DNA of 64,000 nucleotides, from contig JAKPPT010000122.1 in NCBI GenBank assembly GCA_029547205.1, positions 62,001-126,000 on the forward strand, written 5' to 3'. Shown here piece after piece: positions 1 to 9,097 of the stretch. The DNA comes from Spirochaetota bacterium (GTDB lineage Bacteria > Spirochaetota > Spirochaetia > Treponematales > UBA12059). A model generated the notes under the pieces. It saw only the letters and a program-made list of their open reading frames with translations. It did not search any database and was not told where the DNA came from. The translations under genes were made by a program, and so were the position numbers. Position 1 is the stretch's first letter, and each line of letters opens with the position of its first letter.

Positions 1-171
1 AAGCTCCGAACTTGAAACAGTACTGACATCTATATTTTTACTATTAAGCCATAACAACAAATAATTTACTTCCCTCATATACACTTCATGAGTTAGCGGA
101 GAGAGTCTTTTTGATGCTGATATCCAAATTCCAAAGCGGCGCGAATAATCTGTATGCAGTGTTTCTTTCAT
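1..171 (-). CDS. Xer-type tyrosine recombinase, N-terminal fragment (cut by window edge)
   Basis: The 57 codons visible begin MKETLHTDYSRRFG and include a stretch (about residues 23-42) resembling the SAM-like core-binding domain of XerC/XerD integrases, with the usual LSPLTHEVYMREV pattern. Xer recombinases resolve chromosome dimers at dif. The catalytic domain lies outside the window, so whether this is XerC, XerD or another integrase cannot be told. The ATG lies 2 nt after the ftsZ stop (TGATAATG), so it is probably co-transcribed with the division cluster. The family call rests only on the N-terminal domain. Confidence 0.6.
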   Translation of the reverse strand, partial: MKETLHTDYSRRFGIWISASKRLSPLTHEVYMREVNYLLLWLNSKNIDVSTVSSSEL

Positions 172-173
172 TA

Positions 174-1349
174 TCAATCTCCAGTTCTGCGCAAATAAGT
201 AGGCACTTCCAGGATTTCTTCATTATTCCTGCTTTGCAGAAAACTCGTTTTATCTTTTGATTGCAGTATTTTGTCCCATTCTTTTGTAGTAATAAAACTA
301 TTATTTGGTTTTAATGTATCGATACTGCTTGCGGTAGCTCGAACATTACTTTGTTCATCTCTACCGCCGGTAGCTACAACTGTAACATGCACTTCATCAC
401 CCAGTGATTCATCAGTTACTAATCCATAAATCAATAATGCATCAGGGGAAACTTTTCCGAAAATATACGATAGTGTTTCATTAAACTCATGCATAGTATA
501 ATTGCTGCTTGCAGTAATATTCACAAGTATTTTCTCAGCACCATCAATCGTTACATCTTCAAGTAAAGGATTTTTTACAGCACGTTCTGCAGCTTCAATT
601 GCCCTATTATCTCCATCTGCTTTCCCTATACCCATTACTGCATACCCTTGATTTTCCATTACAGTCTTAACATCTGCAAAATCGATATTGATAATGCCGG
701 GTTTGGTAATTAAATCAGAAATACCCTGAACTCCCTGCCTGAGGACATCATCTGCTATGCGAAAAGCATCGATTGCTGATAAATTTTTATCTGCAATTTT
801 AAAAATATTCTGATTTGGAATTGTTATAAGCACATCAACAGCTTTTTTAAGTTTTTCAATTCCTTCCATTGCAAGACGCATTTTAATAGGACCTTCAAAT
901 AAAAATGGTTTTGTTACAACTGCTACAGTAAGTGCACCGCATTCCTTTGCAACTTCTGCAATGATAGGTGCAGAACCTGTACCTGTACCACCACCCATTC
1001 CTGCTGTTACAAAAACCATATCAGCGCCTGAAATATATTTTGCAATATCCTCTCTATTTTCAATTGCAGCTTTTTCACCTATTTCAGGTTTACCTCCAGC
1101 ACCTAACCCTTTTGTAATTTTTGTTCCTAAAGGAATTTTTATTTTTGCCTTTGATTGAGACAATACCTGGAGATCGGTATTTGCTGCAATAAAATCAACA
1201 TCTCTAACACCAGCTTCAATCATGCGGTTTACCGCATTAGAACCGCCTCCTCCTGCACCGATTACTTTGATTACAGTAACTTTTTTAGCAGCACCTTCAA
1301 TGTGAGCTGTTTCCTCTACCGATGTTTCTTCAATTAACTTTAATTCCAT
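174..1349 (-). CDS. ftsZ: Cell division protein FtsZ
   Basis: Tubulin-like GTPase that polymerises into the Z ring at midcell. The protein is 391 residues. A nucleotide-binding [10 protein letters not shown] lies at about 31-40 and the tubulin signature [10 protein letters not shown] at 119-128. The extreme C-terminus carries EVPTYLRR, which resembles the conserved peptide that docks FtsA. The N-terminus has about 25 extra residues before the Rossmann core. A GGGAGGGG Shine-Dalgarno directly precedes the ATG. It is the last division gene of the minus-strand cluster, 42 nt after ftsA. Confidence 0.98.
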   Translation of the reverse strand: MELKLIEETSVEETAHIEGAAKKVTVIKVIGAGGGGSNAVNRMIEAGVRDVDFIAANTDLQVLSQSKAKIKIPLGTKITKGLGAGGKPEIGEKAAIENREDIAKYISGADMVFVTAGMGGGTGTGSAPIIAEVAKECGALTVAVVTKPFLFEGPIKMRLAMEGIEKLKKAVDVLITIPNQNIFKIADKNLSAIDAFRIADDVLRQGVQGISDLITKPGIINIDFADVKTVMENQGYAVMGIGKADGDNRAIEAAERAVKNPLLEDVTIDGAEKILVNITASSNYTMHEFNETLSYIFGKVSPDALLIYGLVTDESLGDEVHVTVVATGGRDEQSNVRATASSIDTLKPNNSFITTKEWDKILQSKDKTSFLQSRNNEEILEVPTYLRRTGD

Positions 1350-1391
1350 ATTCCCCTCCCAATATTGAATTCATTTGTATTTAAACATTAA

Positions 1392-2633
1392 TTAAAACAT
1401 TTCCTTAAACCAGTCTGATATTTTTTTAAGCACTCCATGTCTGCTTGTTGAACCTTTATCCGGTTTTTCTTTAATTGAATTACCAGCTAAATGACGTTCA
1501 GCACCCATCAATACCAGACCTACAGCAGTAGCATGTTCTGGTTTTTGGTATTCCTCCGTCAAACCTCCCAATGAAGAAGGGACACCAACACGAACAGGCA
1601 TATTGAATATTTCCTGTACAAGATCAACAACACCATTCATTTTTGCACCTCCTCCTGTCAGTACGATTCCGCCTTTAAGTAGATGCATATAATTCATTGT
1701 AATAATTTTTTCACGGAGCAAGAGTATAATTTCCTCCATTCGAGGCTGCATGATCTGAGCTAAATTGATTCTCGGAATCTCTGAAGGGGCTTTTCCTGGC
1801 ATTCCTGGAATAATTACTGTTTCTCCAGGATCGATATGCGGAAGATAGCAGGTACCGGATTCCTTTTTTATCCGTTCTGCGGCATCGAGAGGAATCTTAA
1901 GCACTATTGAAAGGTCATTTGTAACTTGAATTCCACCAACTCCAACGGATGCAGAAAAATATGGTGCCCCTTCAACAAAAAGCAATGCATCAGTAGTACC
2001 TCCACCTAGATCAATAATCATACTTCCCAATTCTTTTTCGTCTTCGGTAAGCAATGCTTTTGATGATGCTAGTGTTTGAAGAATTAAGCCATCAACAGAA
2101 AAACCAGCTCGATTGATACAACGTACCAAATTCTGAGTTGTCGTTAAAGAACCAGTGATAATATGTACTTCTGCTTCCAGCCTGACACCAATCATATCAA
2201 GAGGATTTTTTATTCCTTTTTGATCATCAACGATAAAGCTCTGTGGAATTACATGCAGTATTTCTCTGTCCATGGGAATAGCTATTGCTCGGGCTGCTTC
2301 AACGACGCGGTTTATATCATCCTCTGAGATTTCTCTATTCTTTCCTGATACTGCAACCACTCCACGAGAATTGATACCTTCAATATTCGCACCAGCAATT
2401 CCTGTAAAACAACTTCGAATCTCTCTTCCGGACATCAACTCTGCATCTTCAACTGCTTTTATAATAGCCTGCACTGTAGCTTCTATATTTACTACGACAC
2501 CACGGCGCAAACCATTACAGGGAGCATTCCCGACACCAATGATTTCGAGAACTCCGCTGTCATTTATTTCTGCAATGACAACAGAGACTTTTGAGGTACC
2601 TATATCCAAACCTGTAATTATTCGGTCATCCAG
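1392..2633 (-). CDS. ftsA: Cell division protein FtsA, probable CTG start
   Basis: Actin-like ATPase that anchors FtsZ to the membrane. Near the N-terminus is GLDIGTSKVSVVIAE (phosphate 1) and in the middle IDLGGGTTDALLF (phosphate 2). The C-terminus GVLKKISDWFKEMF looks like the amphipathic membrane-targeting helix. The frame is open back to a GTG at 2672, but that codon has no ribosome site. An AAGGAGG lies 6 nt before an in-frame CTG at 2633, giving the usual FtsA beginning (x-DDRIITGLDIG), 413 residues and an 8-bp overlap with the ftsQ stop. I therefore prefer the CTG start; 2672 is the alternative. Confidence 0.95.
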   Translation of the reverse strand: MDDRIITGLDIGTSKVSVVIAEINDSGVLEIIGVGNAPCNGLRRGVVVNIEATVQAIIKAVEDAELMSGREIRSCFTGIAGANIEGINSRGVVAVSGKNREISEDDINRVVEAARAIAIPMDREILHVIPQSFIVDDQKGIKNPLDMIGVRLEAEVHIITGSLTTTQNLVRCINRAGFSVDGLILQTLASSKALLTEDEKELGSMIIDLGGGTTDALLFVEGAPYFSASVGVGGIQVTNDLSIVLKIPLDAAERIKKESGTCYLPHIDPGETVIIPGMPGKAPSEIPRINLAQIMQPRMEEIILLLREKIITMNYMHLLKGGIVLTGGGAKMNGVVDLVQEIFNMPVRVGVPSSLGGLTEEYQKPEHATAVGLVLMGAERHLAGNSIKEKPDKGSTSRHGVLKKISDWFKEMF

Positions 2634-3474
2634 AAGCTGCCTCCTTAAATTTAACTGTATAAATTTTCCCACGTAAATCTATTTCTTTTAATTCATTTGT
2701 ATCAATTTTATCTTTTAATGCATCGAGCATCCACATTCCGACTTGCAGCACTGATTCATCAATGATAGAACCGACCCTCATAGTTGTATGAAAATTTACT
2801 GGATATATAACTACTTCAATATAACCATTTGTTTTTTCTTCAAGTTTGAATTCTGAAATTGCTTCAAATAATTTGCTATTGTTCACTTTTAGTGCAGCAA
2901 TGCTATTGAGAACAGGAAGAAACTTATTATCGAGTTTGTTACCCATTTTATAATTTTTTAAAATGATGCCACTTATGACAGGAGTCCGTGATTCTCCAGG
3001 AAATTCATGTTCATACCCTATTATATAGCCATCAGTATCAATGCATATTAGATCATATTCTGTATCTGATGATCCAGCAACAATAATTCCCAGTGGTTGG
3101 CGTTCTTCTATATGTATAATAAGTTTATTGGGAAAACTATATTTAACAGTAGCACTTTTTATTTTGTAATATGCTTCAAGAGCAATTTTTGTTCTTTCAA
3201 CATCGATACTCAGCACACTCTTTTTATCAGCGATGCCAGCTATTCGTACAATTTCCTGCTCTGAAAGTAAAACAGAACCAACGACAGAAATATTGACTGT
3301 ACTAAACATAGTAACAATCAATATTACTATAACTAAAAACAATGAAATTAAAATAATTAAAGGCATTACTCTGTTTTGTAATATTTCCTGCTTTGGTTTT
3401 TTTATTGAGGACTGTTGTTCTTGTTGATACTGAAACATAAAATTATTTGTAATTAAAGCCCTATCACTCATCAT
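2626..3474 (-). CDS. ftsQ: Cell division protein FtsQ/DivIB
   Basis: Bitopic divisome scaffold of 282 residues. A cytoplasmic basic tail of about 36 residues precedes one membrane segment (about 37-58, very rich in Ile/Val/Leu). It is followed by a POTRA-like start (VNISVVGSVLLSEQEIVRIAGI) and an extracytoplasmic beta domain. The start ATG overlaps the ftsW stop as ATGA, implying translational coupling. FtsQ is recognised from its POTRA motif and from its place between ftsW and ftsA; sequence conservation in this family is low. Confidence 0.9.
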   Translation of the reverse strand: MMSDRALITNNFMFQYQQEQQSSIKKPKQEILQNRVMPLIILISLFLVIVILIVTMFSTVNISVVGSVLLSEQEIVRIAGIADKKSVLSIDVERTKIALEAYYKIKSATVKYSFPNKLIIHIEERQPLGIIVAGSSDTEYDLICIDTDGYIIGYEHEFPGESRTPVISGIILKNYKMGNKLDNKFLPVLNSIAALKVNNSKLFEAISEFKLEEKTNGYIEVVIYPVNFHTTMRVGSIIDESVLQVGMWMLDALKDKIDTNELKEIDLRGKIYTVKFKEAASG

Positions 3475-4586
3475 GCTTCCTTCCTCATGAGTTTTGCAGC
3501 TACTGCAAAAGAAAAAATAACTGCAATCACTCCTGATCCACCAGATGAGAGTAATGGAAAAATTATACCTGTTGTTGGTGCAATTCCACTGACAACTGCC
3601 ATATTAACGACAATCTGAGTACTTAAATAAATCCCAATTCCTGACAATGCATAATAGGTAAAATCGTCATCAGCGTTTTTTGCCTGTTTTAATATTATTC
3701 CTATCAACATTACCCATAGAATCAGATACAAAAACAAACCAAAAAAACCAAGCTCTTCAGATAATGCAGAAAGAATAAAATCTGATTGAACTTCTGGTAT
3801 GCTTTTTATTTTATAGACACCCTGTCCTAATCCTTTACCCCATAAACCTCCACTCATAATTGCTCGAATTGAACTATTTATCTGATAGGTTGCTACTCCT
3901 GAATCGTTTTTTACTATAAATCCAAAAATTCGCATGAGCCTATAATCACTAATAAATATTGTCAACACACCAAGCGGTAAAAAAATTGATGCACATGCAA
4001 TAAAAAATATTAACCTAATATTACTTAACCACATAATCGAAAGCGCAATTAAAATTATCATTGCTGCTGTAGAAAAATCATTTTCAAGAAATACTAATAA
4101 TGCTGCAATCAACACAAGCATAAAAGGCGGTAGAATACCATATACAACGTCATCAAGTTTTTCTTTTTTTCGTGAGAGTATATAGGCCATATAAAGCACA
4201 AGTACAGGCTTGAAAATTTCCGAAGGCTGTATCTTCCAGGAATTAAAGCCTATCCATCGATGCGAACCATTTTTTGTTATTCCAATTCCTGGGATTAAAC
4301 AGAGTACAAGTAATATAAGGCAAATAATTGTTAGTGACGGTATAATTTTTTTTAGAAAGTTAAGAGGAATGATCATCACCGGAACAAAGATACCTATATA
4401 CGCTACTGCAAGAAATACAAGTTGCCGAACAAAAAAGTACTCTGGATTTTTATTTAGTGTAAGAGCATATCCATATGAAGCTGAAAATAGAAAAGCGGCG
4501 CCACATAGTGCAAGAAAGATTCCAAGACCAATGAAAAGGTATTGAGAATTATTGGTACCTATCTGCCTTTCTACACTAAAGCTCAT
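3471..4586 (-). CDS. ftsW: SEDS peptidoglycan polymerase FtsW
   Basis: Multipass membrane protein of 371 residues with about ten hydrophobic segments. SEDS hallmarks are present: NGSHRWIGF in the first half, and SALSEELGFFG and PTTGIIFPLLSSGGSG in the second. It polymerises septal glycan from lipid II together with a class B PBP. No ftsI neighbour is present in this cluster, so the partner transpeptidase must be elsewhere. RodA is the other possible paralogue, but position beside mraY and ftsQ favours FtsW. Confidence 0.93.
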   Translation of the reverse strand: MSFSVERQIGTNNSQYLFIGLGIFLALCGAAFLFSASYGYALTLNKNPEYFFVRQLVFLAVAYIGIFVPVMIIPLNFLKKIIPSLTIICLILLVLCLIPGIGITKNGSHRWIGFNSWKIQPSEIFKPVLVLYMAYILSRKKEKLDDVVYGILPPFMLVLIAALLVFLENDFSTAAMIILIALSIMWLSNIRLIFFIACASIFLPLGVLTIFISDYRLMRIFGFIVKNDSGVATYQINSSIRAIMSGGLWGKGLGQGVYKIKSIPEVQSDFILSALSEELGFFGLFLYLILWVMLIGIILKQAKNADDDFTYYALSGIGIYLSTQIVVNMAVVSGIAPTTGIIFPLLSSGGSGVIAVIFSFAVAAKLMRKEA

Positions 4587-4608
4587 GGTATACTTTTTTT
4601 CCTTATTC

Positions 4609-5691
4609 TTACTGAATTTTAAGTGTTGTTAGCGCTATGATGGTAAAAAGTCCGCCAAGTATCCAAAAGCGAGTTACCACTTTCGCTTCATCCCACCCGG
4701 ATAATTCAAAATGATGGTGCAGCGGTGCCATCTTAAATACTCGTTTGCCTTTAGTTATTTTAAAATAAAAAACCTGAATAATAACAGAAGCTTCTTCTAA
4801 AACAAAAACACCTCCTATTATAAAAAGAAGAACTTCTTTTTTAACAATCAGTGCTAACACAGCAAGAACACCGCCAAGACTTAAAGAACCAACGTCACCC
4901 ATAAAAATTTCTGCTGGATGCGCATTAAACCATAAAAATCCTATACATGCACCCATAAGTGCAAGTGTTACTACTGTTAACTCTCCTGCATTTTTTATAT
5001 ATGGTATATTAAGATATGATGACCAATCAGCACGACCTGTAATATACGTTAAAATAGAAAATGCAATAACAGAGAGAATCACAAGACCTATTGCAAGACC
5101 ATCAAGCCCATCAGTGAGATTGACTGCATTTGACCAGGCCATTACATACACAATTGCAACAGGAACCCAAAATACACCAAGGTCAAGAACAGCATTTTTA
5201 ATAAATGGAATATACAAAAGTGTTGTTTCGTTACTACGAAATACGTATAAAATGATTACTGCAATTGCTGATACAAGAAACTGTCCAATTAGCTTAGATT
5301 TTGCAGAAAGCCCATCGGACGTTTTTAATTTTATTTTTAGCCAATCATCCATAAATCCTACGAGACCAAACCCTACCATTACAAAAACAACAATCCAGAC
5401 CTGCATATTTGAGAGATCTGACCACAAGAGTGTTGCTACTACTACACTGACAAGAATGAGTATTCCACCCATTGTCGGCGTGCCTTTTTTTTGCATATGA
5501 GATTCTGGTCCATCATCTCGAATTGATTGTCCAAATTTAAGAATCTTAAGCCACCTAATAACAATTGGTCCTAATAAAAAGGAACACAATAATGCAGTGA
5601 CAGCTGCATATGCAGATCTAAATGTTAAGTAGCGAAAAACATTAAGCGCTGAAAAATACTTGACAAGTGGTAACAATAATTTAGGTAGCAT
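4609..5691 (-). CDS. mraY: Phospho-MurNAc-pentapeptide transferase MraY
   Basis: Integral membrane enzyme that transfers phospho-MurNAc-pentapeptide to undecaprenyl phosphate, making lipid I. The 360-residue length is normal. Signatures include GTPTMGG, the catalytic-region NLTDGLDGLA, FMGDVGSLSLGG and the C-terminal MAPLHHHFELSGW histidine loop. The ATG overlaps the murF stop by 11 bp, with AGG a few bases upstream, so translation is probably coupled to murF. Confidence 0.98.
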   Translation of the reverse strand: MLPKLLLPLVKYFSALNVFRYLTFRSAYAAVTALLCSFLLGPIVIRWLKILKFGQSIRDDGPESHMQKKGTPTMGGILILVSVVVATLLWSDLSNMQVWIVVFVMVGFGLVGFMDDWLKIKLKTSDGLSAKSKLIGQFLVSAIAVIILYVFRSNETTLLYIPFIKNAVLDLGVFWVPVAIVYVMAWSNAVNLTDGLDGLAIGLVILSVIAFSILTYITGRADWSSYLNIPYIKNAGELTVVTLALMGACIGFLWFNAHPAEIFMGDVGSLSLGGVLAVLALIVKKEVLLFIIGGVFVLEEASVIIQVFYFKITKGKRVFKMAPLHHHFELSGWDEAKVVTRFWILGGLFTIIALTTLKIQ

Positions 5692-7096
5692 ATATACCTG
5701 CCTTTTCCTTTAATGCGAGAGCAACTTTATCGAGCATCATTGCTCTACTTCCTTTAAGATACACGCAATCATCTTTATTAACACATGAAAGAACACTACT
5801 TATAATTTCTTCATGGCTATTTGTTATAGAAATATTCATATAACCAAATTCTTTTGCTTTTTCTATGGTATAGCTAGTTTCTTCACCGTAACAAATTACT
5901 CTTTTGGGCTTGACCTGTGCAATTATTTCTCCTAATTTCTCATGAATTACCTGTGACTGTTCTCCAAGTTCTTTCATTGCACCAACAATACAGATTAAAT
6001 TGTGTGAACCAGCAAGCTGTTTTCCTAAAGCTAAACCAGCACTAAAACTTTCAAGGTTAGCATTATAGGTATCATCAACAATAATAAAATTCCCCTGATA
6101 AATTGATGTCCGTGATTTAATAGCCTCAACCTGTTCTAAACCTTTTACAATATCTGCAGTATGAATACCAAGCAGTTCAGCAGTTTTAATTCCTGCAAGA
6201 GCATTGAGTAAATTATGTGAACCTGGAAGCGGGAAAGCTGCTTCAGTACCATTGTACCTGATAAGCCATCCTTGTGAACCTAAGTCTCTTGCTCCTTCAA
6301 AATTCATGCTGGAACGCGGTCCAAACGTGTATGCATTGGTGATGTTTTTTATGAGAAAATCGTGGAATTCGTCATCTTCCCATACTATGAGTTTACCGTT
6401 ATTCTGTGAAAGATATTTTGCAATTTTCTTTTTTTCTTCAGCTATGTGTTGTTTAGTCCCACCCAGCAAACCAATATGTGCTGTGCCAATAAGTGTTATT
6501 ATAGCAACCTCAGGCTGATACAAATCTGCAAGCAGATCCATTTCTCCCCTGTGGTTAATGCCCATTTCAAACACTGCGTATTCATGGTAGTTTCGTATAA
6601 GAAACAGTGATGCTGGCAACCCTATTTCAGAATTAAGATTACCCGGATTTTTTATCACTTTTGACGAAACCGAGAGAATTGATGCTATAATTTCTTTACA
6701 AGTTGTCTTACCCGATGACCCTGTAACACCTATTTTAACAAGCGGTTTGCCATTTCTACATTCCTGAGGTGCACTCATTAAACGGCACCAATATGCTGCT
6801 GTCTGCTGTAAAGCAAAAAGCGTATCTTCTACTACAATATAACAGGCATCGTTATGCAGATGTTCCGCATTTGAAAACCATTTCCTAGAAACTAAGAATA
6901 CGCGGCATCCATTAGTATAAGCCTGATCAATATACAAATGGCCATCGGTATTGTTACCCTTGAGAGCAACAAACAGTGAACTGTTTATAGCATCACGGGA
7001 ATCAGTAACCGCGCATTCAAAATGAGAATTATTTCCATAGATTTCCGCTCCAACAGCTTCTTTAAAAAGAACTGCAGAGGGAAGCATATCATCCAT
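5681..7096 (-). CDS. murF: UDP-MurNAc-tripeptide:D-Ala-D-Ala ligase MurF
   Basis: Cytoplasmic Mur ligase that adds D-Ala-D-Ala to UDP-MurNAc-tripeptide. The 471 residues include an N-terminal substrate domain (DSRDAINSSLFVALKG), the ATP P-loop GVTGSSGKTT at 123-132, and an Asn/His-rich central region (NPGNLNSEIGLP, MGINHRGEMDLLA). VDDTYNANLES is diagnostic for MurF over MurE. murC, murD, murE and murG are absent from this cluster. The gene overlaps the upstream ftsL-like gene by 8 bp. Confidence 0.96.
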   Translation of the reverse strand: MDDMLPSAVLFKEAVGAEIYGNNSHFECAVTDSRDAINSSLFVALKGNNTDGHLYIDQAYTNGCRVFLVSRKWFSNAEHLHNDACYIVVEDTLFALQQTAAYWCRLMSAPQECRNGKPLVKIGVTGSSGKTTCKEIIASILSVSSKVIKNPGNLNSEIGLPASLFLIRNYHEYAVFEMGINHRGEMDLLADLYQPEVAIITLIGTAHIGLLGGTKQHIAEEKKKIAKYLSQNNGKLIVWEDDEFHDFLIKNITNAYTFGPRSSMNFEGARDLGSQGWLIRYNGTEAAFPLPGSHNLLNALAGIKTAELLGIHTADIVKGLEQVEAIKSRTSIYQGNFIIVDDTYNANLESFSAGLALGKQLAGSHNLICIVGAMKELGEQSQVIHEKLGEIIAQVKPKRVICYGEETSYTIEKAKEFGYMNISITNSHEEIISSVLSCVNKDDCVYLKGSRAMMLDKVALALKEKAGIYAT

Positions 7097-7376
7097 CGTT
7101 TTTCTTGTTCACAGAAGGGACAATTCTTATCATTCGTGATGGGTCAATAGTCGTGTATACATCAAACGTCTGGGTATGAGTATCAATACGAGCACGGGAA
7201 GATACTATGCTTTTACTTATTTCCTGCATATACAGGATTTCAATAAGTTTAGCTTGCTGCACTTCGAGTTCCTGTATTGAACTCACAAGCATATGATACT
7301 GTACTGTTTGCCAAATCACAGCAAAAAAAGCCAATGGCAGTATACATGCTACAGCAATAAGTATAATCCGCTTCAC
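7089..7376 (-). CDS. FtsL-like small bitopic division protein
   Basis: A protein of about 95 residues: a short basic start, one membrane segment (IILIAVACILPLAFFAVIW), then a heptad-like stretch (VSSIQELEVQQAKLIEILYMQEI). This architecture and its position between rsmH and murF fit FtsL, which forms a coiled coil with FtsB and FtsQ. Primary sequence is too variable to prove it. The frame is open back to a TTG at 7400, but AGGAG sits 7 nt before GTG at 7376, so I take that start. Confidence 0.65.
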   Translation of the reverse strand: MKRIILIAVACILPLAFFAVIWQTVQYHMLVSSIQELEVQQAKLIEILYMQEISKSIVSSRARIDTHTQTFDVYTTIDPSRMIRIVPSVNKKNDG

Positions 7377-7392
7377 GTAGTCACTCCTAACA

Positions 7393-8379
7393 TTAGCCAA
7401 TGCGTCTTGCAGCCCTTAATTTTGCGCTTCGCGATGCAGGGTTTTGCCGTACTTCTTCCTGACAGGCACTAATTGGCTTTTTCACTAAAAGCTCAAGTGA
7501 GAGCATACTGCTATCACTGTGAACATCTACTGATGATATCGGAGTTTTTAGAACACTTTTTGAGGATTTTTGGTCAGCATATTTATTAACCGATTTTTTC
7601 TGCACATATCGCATAAATGTCTGCTTAACAATCCTATCCTCGAGTGAGTGAAAGCTAATAACTCCAATACATCCTGATGGAGCAAGTGAATACAGCGCAG
7701 GCTCCAGCGCTCTCTCTATTCTTCCAAGTTCATCATTTACAGCAATTCGTAATGCTTGAAAAGTTTTTGTGGCTGGATGTATCTTGCCATATCGCACTCG
7801 AGCAGGCACTGTTCGTTTTACCAGATCGGCTAGATCACGCGCCGTTTTGAGCTCATGAGCATCTCTCGCTCTCACGATTGCCCTGGCAATAGCTGCTGCA
7901 TACTGTTCTTCCCCATACTGTTTGAGTATTCGCACCAGATCGCGCTCACTGGACATTTCAATCAAATCCAAAGCGGTCCTCCCAGTTTTGGCATTGAGTC
8001 TCATATCCAATATTTCATCTTCCATGAGCCCAAAACCCCGCCTTGCTTCTTTGAAATGCACCATTGACACACCTAAATCAAAGAGAATAATGTCTGCCTT
8101 CTGTCCTCCTTTGCTAAAATTTATAAAAAAATCATCAAAAAACTGATGCACCAGTGTGCATCGATTTTTATATGGATACAGACGCTTTTCTGCTTCCTCC
8201 AGCATCGAAGCATCCGCATCAATACCAATGAGCTGTAATCCGGGATACTTTTCTAGAAACGCTATGGAATGTCCAGCAAGCCCAAGTGTTGCATCGATCA
8301 TCAAAACCGGCTCATGTGGCACAGATAATAGCGTAAGCGATTCTTGCAACAGCACAGAAGTATGCCCGTACATTACCAT
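7393..8379 (-). CDS. rsmH: 16S rRNA m4C1402 methyltransferase RsmH (MraW)
   Basis: SAM-dependent methyltransferase acting on C1402 of 16S rRNA. It has 328 residues starting near YGHTSVLLQESL, with the SAM loop DATLGLAGHS, LFDLGVSMVHF, the family segment RRGFGLM..DMRLN, and VISFHSLEDRIVKQTF. The canonical sequence is usually LGVSSxQ at the second motif; here it is LGVSMVHF. It starts 7 nt after the mraZ stop with AGGAAG as ribosome site. Confidence 0.96.
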   Translation of the reverse strand: MVMYGHTSVLLQESLTLLSVPHEPVLMIDATLGLAGHSIAFLEKYPGLQLIGIDADASMLEEAEKRLYPYKNRCTLVHQFFDDFFINFSKGGQKADIILFDLGVSMVHFKEARRGFGLMEDEILDMRLNAKTGRTALDLIEMSSERDLVRILKQYGEEQYAAAIARAIVRARDAHELKTARDLADLVKRTVPARVRYGKIHPATKTFQALRIAVNDELGRIERALEPALYSLAPSGCIGVISFHSLEDRIVKQTFMRYVQKKSVNKYADQKSSKSVLKTPISSVDVHSDSSMLSLELLVKKPISACQEEVRQNPASRSAKLRAARRIG

Positions 8380-8386
8380 AAACTTC

Positions 8387-8830
8387 CTATAAATTCTGGA
8401 TATTTAATGCTTCAGAAGCAGCCTCAAATTCGGCTTCGGTTGCTTCCAGCCAGGCTTTATACGTTTCCTGGTCCCAAATCTCAATGCGGTGAGCAATACC
8501 TAGCACAACGCATTCCTTTTCCAGTTTTGCAAATTCTCTGAGACTCTGCGGGATCGCAATCCTGCCTGCTTTATCAATTTCAACTTCCTGAGCAGGCGCA
8601 ATAACGCGCCGCTGAATATTACGACCCTGTTGCTGAAACAGGCTCGTTGATTCAAAAATCTGGTCCGATAACTTTTGCCAGCTTTCCGGAGTAAAAACCC
8701 ACAGACAGTTATCCATGCCCTGGGTAATAATAAGGACAGAACTCGTCAGGCTTGTTCTCAGCTTTGCAGGCAGAGAAAGACGGCCTTTTTCATCAAGCGT
8801 GTTTCGAAATTCGCCTGTTGCAAGTTCCAT
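8387..8830 (-). CDS. mraZ: Transcriptional regulator MraZ
   Basis: 147 residues containing two SpoVT/AbrB-like MraZ repeats. The first has RNTLDEKGRLSLPAKLR, the second AQEVEIDKAGRIAIPQSLREFA. MraZ binds repeated TGGG-type boxes at its own promoter and represses the division and wall operon in the bacteria where it has been studied. Matching boxes lie immediately upstream, so autoregulation is likely. It is the first gene of the cluster. Confidence 0.97.
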   Translation of the reverse strand: MELATGEFRNTLDEKGRLSLPAKLRTSLTSSVLIITQGMDNCLWVFTPESWQKLSDQIFESTSLFQQQGRNIQRRVIAPAQEVEIDKAGRIAIPQSLREFAKLEKECVVLGIAHRIEIWDQETYKAWLEATEAEFEAASEALNIQNL

Positions 8831-8864
8831 TCCCCTATTTCCCCTTTTATCCCACTTTCTCCCA
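8831..8864 (-). promoter_or_regulatory. Predicted MraZ operator, four boxes
   Basis: Read on the minus strand: TGGGA (8860-8864), 5 nt, TGGGA (8850-8854), 5 nt, GGGGA (8840-8844), 4 nt, GGGGA (8831-8835). This near 10-bp periodicity matches the known MraZ operator of TGGGN repeats separated by 5 nt. The boxes lie just downstream of the predicted transcription start, and the last ones also form the Shine-Dalgarno region of mraZ. Confidence 0.75.
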
Positions 8865-8876
8865 CTATTTAACCTT

Positions 8877-8904
8877 ATTCTACCCTTTTTATCCCCAATG
8901 TCAA
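8877..8904 (-). promoter_or_regulatory. Sigma70-type promoter of mraZ operon
   Basis: TTGACA (8899-8904), 16-nt spacer, TAGAAT (8877-8882) on the minus strand. Predicted start near 8870, right at the MraZ boxes. The spacer also contains TTGGGGA, a further box-like element. The rest of the gap 8905-9097 shows no further feature. Confidence 0.75.
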
Positions 8905-9097
8905 TTGATTTCCATAATAAAAACTGATATAGACAGAAAATATTTTAGAATTTCACTATACATTTGTTTAGGTGTTGCTTAAAATGAGAATAAACACATG
9001 GTTGTATTACAAAAAAAGAGTAGTTATTACGGGAACCAGTCAGCTATTTATAAAGCAAAAGCACATAACGCACTCACAACTGCTGATGCAGTTCAGA

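Noticed and set aside
2272-2676. 134-codon plus-strand frame opposite ftsA
   Set aside because: Antisense shadow of ftsA without ribosome site or family features.
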